From DATJIG01 sp050260515 (lineage in GTDB: Bacteria > Pseudomonadota > Alphaproteobacteria > SMXQ01): a DNA stretch of 64,000 nucleotides. Below are positions 59,596 to 64,000 of this stretch, one piece after another. The stretch covers positions 38,733 to 102,732 of the forward strand of contig JBLNCI010000033.1 of assembly GCA_050260515.1 (NCBI GenBank), given 5' to 3'. Each line of letters begins with the position of its first letter. The stretch's first letter is position 1. A program made the position numbers and the translations under genes. The notes beneath the pieces are model-generated. The model had not been told where the DNA came from. It worked only from the letters and a program-made list of their open reading frames with translations, and made no database searches.

Positions 59596-59710
59596 CGTCA
59601 TCCCGCGAATGCGGGGATCCACGTTTTTTTCATAAAGAAACTCGTGGATGGCCGGCCCCAGGACCGCTTGCACGCGGTTCGTCTGAAAAAGAGGGGTCCG
59701 GGCATGACGG
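59596..59710. repeat. Dispersed palindromic repeat, copy R4, running into the pcaF start
   Basis: Starts CGTCATCCCGCGAATGCGGG, contains CGTGGATGGCCGGCCCCAGG and ends AAAAAGAGGGGTCCGGGCAT. The final CATGACGG is the conserved end of the repeat (also in R2 and R3) and supplies an in-frame ATG at 59704 before pcaF. Confidence 0.82.
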
Positions 59711-59748
59711 TAAAGAAGATCCAGCCGTTGAGCCGCAGCGAGGACACC

Positions 59749-60948
<1,200 letters not shown>

Positions 60949-61020
60949 CTTTACGCCTTAGTTCCGACTCGTTTTCACGCTATAAGCCACACCATTGGCG
61001 TTGCGTTCGATGGTGGTGGC

Positions 61021-61554
61021 GTGAAGCGTCTGGTCCTGTCCGCGTTGGGTATGTGCCTCTCGGCCGCGTCCGCGTTCGCCGGCTGCGACGGCGTGTCGAT
61101 GGACGTCTGCTTCCGCCCCGGCAAGATCGCGTGCGACGCGGAGATCGTGTCGGCCATCGACGGCGCGCGCCGCACGCTGCTGGTGCAGGCCTACGGCTTC
61201 ACCAACCCGCGGATCGTCCAGGCGATCGGCGACGCGCGGAGGCGCGGCGTCGAGGTCCGCGTGCTGCTCGACAAGACCAACGCGCCGTCGCGCAACGGCG
61301 CCTCGCGCTACACCGGCGCCACTTATCTCGGCAACGCCGGCGTGCCGGTGCGGATCGACGGCACGGTGGCGATCGCCCACAACAAGATCATCGTCGTCGA
61401 CGGCGCGCTGGTGATCGGCGGCAGCTACAACTACACGAAGTCGGCCGAGCAGAAGAACGCCGAGAACGTGACGTTCACGCGCGGCGCCTGCATCGCCGAT
61501 CTCTACCGCGACAACTTCGAGAAGCGCTGGAAGGCCTCGGCCCCCGTGGGCTGA
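61021..61554 (+). CDS. Secreted single-HKD phospholipase D-like nuclease (Nuc type)
   Basis: 177 residues from a GTG. Signal peptide MKRLVLSALGMCLSAASAFA, then one HKD motif: His120, Lys122, Asp127 in AHNKIIVVDG, followed by GGSYNYT. Single-HKD proteins of this size act as dimers; Nuc of Salmonella is an endonuclease. Two Cys near the mature start (GCDG and DVC) may be oxidised in the periplasm. It ends 3 bp from the facing Bug gene. Confidence 0.88.
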   Translation: MKRLVLSALGMCLSAASAFAGCDGVSMDVCFRPGKIACDAEIVSAIDGARRTLLVQAYGFTNPRIVQAIGDARRRGVEVRVLLDKTNAPSRNGASRYTGATYLGNAGVPVRIDGTVAIAHNKIIVVDGALVIGGSYNYTKSAEQKNAENVTFTRGACIADLYRDNFEKRWKASAPVG

Positions 61555-61557
61555 GCG

Positions 61558-62622
61558 CTATTTTGGCGGGCTGAGCCAGAGGTTCGCGGTTTCGACCACA
61601 TCTGGCGGCACGCTGACGATGCGCCGCACCAGCTCCTCGGCCTGGGCGCCGGACACGGGGGCGATGGTTGCCTGCATCTTCTCGGCGTCGCGCCTGAGGT
61701 CGGCATCCTGTATCGCCTTGTCGAACGCCACGCGCAGCGCGGAGAGGCGCTCCTCCGGAACTTTCGGCGGCACGATGACGGGCCGTGCGATCATGCTGTC
61801 CGCCGAGATCAGCTCGAAGACGGCGCGCTGCTTCTCGTCGCGGGCAAGTTCGGTCAGCAACGGGATGTCCGGCAAGTCCGGCTCCTTCTCGAAGCCGATC
61901 TGCACCAGCAGGTTGTACTTCCGGTCGTCGCGCCAATTCGGGTTGTCGGACTTGAAGAAGTCCCACGAGTAGGTGCCGCGCCCGTCGACCTCGCCGCGCT
62001 CCATGGCGAGATTCACGGCGGCGCTGCCGGTGTACCCGGCGATGACCTTGAACTTGGTGCCGAGCGTCGCATTCATCAGGAACGGATATCCGGCCATGGT
62101 GCCCGACAGCCCGATCGCGCCGATCTTGGCCTCGGTCCGCTGCGCGTCCTCGAGCGTCTTCACCGCGCTCGCGCGCCAGGTGACGACGACCGAGTTGGTC
62201 TTGCTCATGCTGCCGACCCAGCCGTACTCCGCCGACTTGTAGTCGACGCCCTGGAGCCTCGTCGCCTCGTACATCGGCACGCCCTTGTTGACGATCGCCA
62301 TGACCGAGCCGTCCTTCGGGGCGATGTGGTAGAGGTAGTTCGCGGCCTTGATGCTGGAGGCCCCGGGCATGTTCTTGACGATGATCGTCGGCTTGCCGGG
62401 GATGTACTTCGCCATGTGGGCGATGAGGAGCCGCGCGTCGCGCGTGTATTCGGTCGAGGCGTCGCTGCCCACGACCATGTCGACCGTTCGCCCGCGGTAG
62501 AATGCCTCGGCGTCCTGCGCCGACGTCGGCGCAGGCGCGAAGACGACGAACGACACGATGGCAGCCGCAACGGCGAGCCATGAATACGCTGCCGCTTCCG
62601 CGGCAGAGGCTTTTCCCGACAT
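61558..62622 (-). CDS. Bug/TctC-family periplasmic substrate-binding protein
   Basis: 354 residues from the ATG at 62622. A signal peptide (AAAIVSFVVFAPAPTSAQ) precedes AFYRGRTVDMVVGSDASTE, in which the usual GGGYD is replaced by DASTEYT, and VKNMPGASSIK. This change in the ligand loop makes it the most divergent of the six Bug proteins of the window. It stands alone, facing the Nuc-like gene. Confidence 0.87.
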   Translation of the reverse strand: MSGKASAAEAAAYSWLAVAAAIVSFVVFAPAPTSAQDAEAFYRGRTVDMVVGSDASTEYTRDARLLIAHMAKYIPGKPTIIVKNMPGASSIKAANYLYHIAPKDGSVMAIVNKGVPMYEATRLQGVDYKSAEYGWVGSMSKTNSVVVTWRASAVKTLEDAQRTEAKIGAIGLSGTMAGYPFLMNATLGTKFKVIAGYTGSAAVNLAMERGEVDGRGTYSWDFFKSDNPNWRDDRKYNLLVQIGFEKEPDLPDIPLLTELARDEKQRAVFELISADSMIARPVIVPPKVPEERLSALRVAFDKAIQDADLRRDAEKMQATIAPVSGAQAEELVRRIVSVPPDVVETANLWLSPPK

Positions 62623-62736
62623 GACCTGCCCTTCAGTCGCCGCATGCGTGCGCGGCAACGTTGTTTGACGAAGCGGAATGGTGGCACGGCGCGGCGTGGG
62701 CTGTCCACGTGCCGGGTTTGTCGGCTGCGGCCGGCG

Positions 62737-63213
62737 TCAGCTTCCCGGAGCGCGCTCGGCTTCCTGGGTGTTCCGTTGCGAGCCCGGCTGATCGGAGGCG
62801 TAGGCCTCGATGCGGACGCGGGCGATGCCGCGCTCGCGCATCCCGAGCGCCCGCGCCGCCTGCGACGACAGGTCGATGATGCGGTTGCGGACGTACGGGC
62901 CGCGGTCGTTGATCTTCACTTTCGTCGTACGCCCGTTGTCGAGATTGGTGACGCGGACGACGGTGCCGAACGGCAGCGACTTGTGGGCGGCGGTCGGCGC
63001 GTTCATGTCGAAGCGTTCGCCGCTCGCGGTGGTCAGGCCGTGATGGCGGCTGCCGTACCACGACGCGATGCCCTCCTGGCGGAACGTCGACTGGTCGCGG
63101 CTCTGCTGCGGCGGCGGTGCGTGCGGCACCGCGCAGGCGGACAGGAACAGCATCGCGACGCAGATCGCGCGCGGGATGTATCTGCCGACTGTGGCCATTC
63201 GCGCATCCATCAC
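62737..63213 (-). CDS. rlpA: Septal ring lytic transglycosylase RlpA-like lipoprotein
   Basis: 158 residues with a lipobox FLSACAVP, so it is lipid-anchored in the outer membrane. The double-psi beta-barrel domain contains ASWYG, GLTTASGERFD, HKSLPFGTVV and KINDRGPY with the catalytic Asp. No SPOR domain follows, so this is the short RlpA form. It cuts peptidoglycan glycan strands lacking stem peptides. ATG at 63198 is an alternative start. Confidence 0.93.
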   Translation of the reverse strand: MMDARMATVGRYIPRAICVAMLFLSACAVPHAPPPQQSRDQSTFRQEGIASWYGSRHHGLTTASGERFDMNAPTAAHKSLPFGTVVRVTNLDNGRTTKVKINDRGPYVRNRIIDLSSQAARALGMRERGIARVRIEAYASDQPGSQRNTQEAERAPGS

Positions 63214-63366
63214 TGGTAGCCGACCTCGCAGGTAACGATGCGCCCGTGAACTGCGGCGCGAAACATCTTCGTGACAGGCGAGCGGTACTTGGCCATTCGG
63301 GCGATTTCAGGGCAGGGCGCGCCGTGGCATTTGCGCTCACGGTCGGGCGCCTGCCACTGATCACCG

Positions 63367-63452
63367 CGTCATCGTCGGCGAAGGCCGACCATTGCTCTCG
63401 TCCTGCCCGGCCGGTGGACCGGTTGCACCCGGTCCGCTCTGTTCGAAGTGCC
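63367..63452. repeat. Dispersed palindromic repeat, copy R6 (diverged)
   Basis: CGTCATCGTCGGCGAAGGCC at the left, then GGACCGGTTGCACCCGGTCC and TCTGTTCGAAG, recognisably related to the right half of R3 and R4. It lies beside R5 in the 546-bp gap 63214-63759. Confidence 0.65.
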
Positions 63453-63483
63453 GCATTTCGGGCGGCGTAGCCCTTTTTTCTTT

Positions 63484-63570
63484 CGTCACCCCCGCGAAAG
63501 CGGGGGTCCAGGGCAACTGTTCGGCCTCTACGCGAGTGGCTCTGGATTCCCGCTTGCGCGGGAATGACGA
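63484..63570. repeat. Dispersed palindromic repeat, copy R5 (inverted relative to R1)
   Basis: CGTCACCCCCGCGAAAGCGG at the left and TTCCCGCTTGCGCGGGAATG at the right. Its complement follows R1 closely, including CCAGAGCC and TTGCCCTGGACCCCCGC. Apart from R5 and R6, I see nothing recognisable in 63214-63759. Confidence 0.8.
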
Positions 63571-63759
63571 GTGATGCGTGGTGATCGGCCACGCGTCCTG
63601 GCGACTTTCAACAGCCCCCGCGCGCGCTGCCTTAATCTCTCCACAGCCCCCTTGTGCCGGATTTTGCCCGCGCGCAGATTGACCGCGTCGCTTCGTGCGG
63701 TCCGTCGACTGCAGCGATGAACCCACGGAGCGACACCGCAACCGGAAAGGAGGTGTCGA

Positions 63760-63951
63760 ATGAATCAATATCGGAAGACGATCGCGATCCGTCCGCTCGC
63801 CTCCTTCTCCGGTGTCCGCGAGAAAGAGCACGGCGCTTCCCAGATGGTTGCGACGCCCTCCTTCCCCGGTACCGGACATAACAGAGGCCGATCCAACGGC
63901 CTGCGTCGCAGCCATGAGCGGAGACCCGGCTCGGCACGCCCCTGGCACTGA
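63760..63951 (+). CDS. Small ORF with consensus ribosome-binding site
   Basis: 63 residues starting MNQYRKTIAIRPLASFSG, preceded by AAAGGAGGT at 63746-63754, a near-perfect Shine-Dalgarno sequence 5 bases from the ATG. The protein is basic, without a membrane helix or a family I know. The strong initiation site is the main reason to list it; it could also be a leader peptide for a gene beyond the window. Confidence 0.4.
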   Translation: MNQYRKTIAIRPLASFSGVREKEHGASQMVATPSFPGTGHNRGRSNGLRRSHERRPGSARPWH

Positions 63952-64000
63952 CCCCCCAGGCAACTTGCCGCGCACCGTCTCCAGGGATCAAAACAGCGCG

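Overview
This is a high-GC window (most genes read as roughly two-thirds G+C, by eye) from what looks like an alphaproteobacterium of the Rhizobiales/Bradyrhizobium-like type. The evidence is the mix of pca genes, a GH17 glucan-synthase-type protein, GltBD, RlmJ and CorA-like genes, and many orphan Bug-type periplasmic binding proteins. The species cannot be named from the sequence.

Layout. (1) 1-8.7 kb, + strand: a catabolic operon with a cut cupin gene, a Bug binding protein, a PhdJ/NahE-type hydratase-aldolase, a gentisate-dioxygenase-like double cupin, a haem-oxygenase-fold (HDO-type) di-metal enzyme, a UbiD-type prFMN decarboxylase and two more Bug proteins, closed by a strong hairpin terminator. 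A Bug gene with an unusual C-terminal tail faces it (8.8-10.0 kb). (2) 10.2-16.6 kb, + strand: a tight protocatechuate operon (flavin monooxygenase, 4,5-dihydroxyphthalate-decarboxylase-like protein, pcaH-G-I-J-D-C) with no pcaB; pcaF lies far away at 59.7 kb. (3) 16.6-18.8 kb: an iron/spermidine-type ABC binding protein and a small cupin behind a run of TGTCCC repeats. (4) 18.8-22.4 kb: a lower-GC stretch with an unrecognised gene and a 2.5-kb transposon-like element with matching inverted ends, a frameshifted IS1595-type transposase and two passengers (a VapD-like nuclease and a winged-helix-like protein), inserted at the foot of the gltD terminator. (5) 22.4-42.6 kb: ordinary chromosomal genes, including gltBD, rhlE, a split YeeE/YedE pair, a sensor-kinase relative without the phospho-acceptor His, an L,D-transpeptidase, an RlmM-like methyltransferase, a TAXI binding protein, a GH17 membrane protein, rlmJ, a CorA-like channel, a DUF924 protein and an MFS transporter. 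(6) 42.7-53.9 kb, - strand: a second accessory catabolic region with five more ~370-400-residue cupin paralogs, a EutA-type reactivase without EutBC, a second 4,5-dihydroxyphthalate-decarboxylase-like protein, a Bug protein and a second HDO-type enzyme. Hairpin terminators split it into units, and a tandem ATCGnnnCGAT operator lies upstream. (7) 54-64 kb: a zinc alcohol-dehydrogenase-family quinone reductase, two overlapping Gfo/Idh/MocA dehydrogenases, a lone CoA-transferase alpha subunit, pcaF, a Nuc-like PLD protein, another Bug protein and RlpA. Six copies of dispersed palindromic repeats interrupt the region between 51.6 and 63.6 kb.

How the genes may work together. The pca genes plus pcaF cover most of the protocatechuate branch of the beta-ketoadipate pathway. 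The two cupin/Bug/HDO regions share four gene families (cupin, Bug, HDO, 4,5-DHP-decarboxylase-like, the last placed in the pca operon and the 43-kb unit) and look like peripheral routes that prepare an unidentified aromatic or carboxylated substrate. That last statement is inference; no substrate can be read from the sequence.
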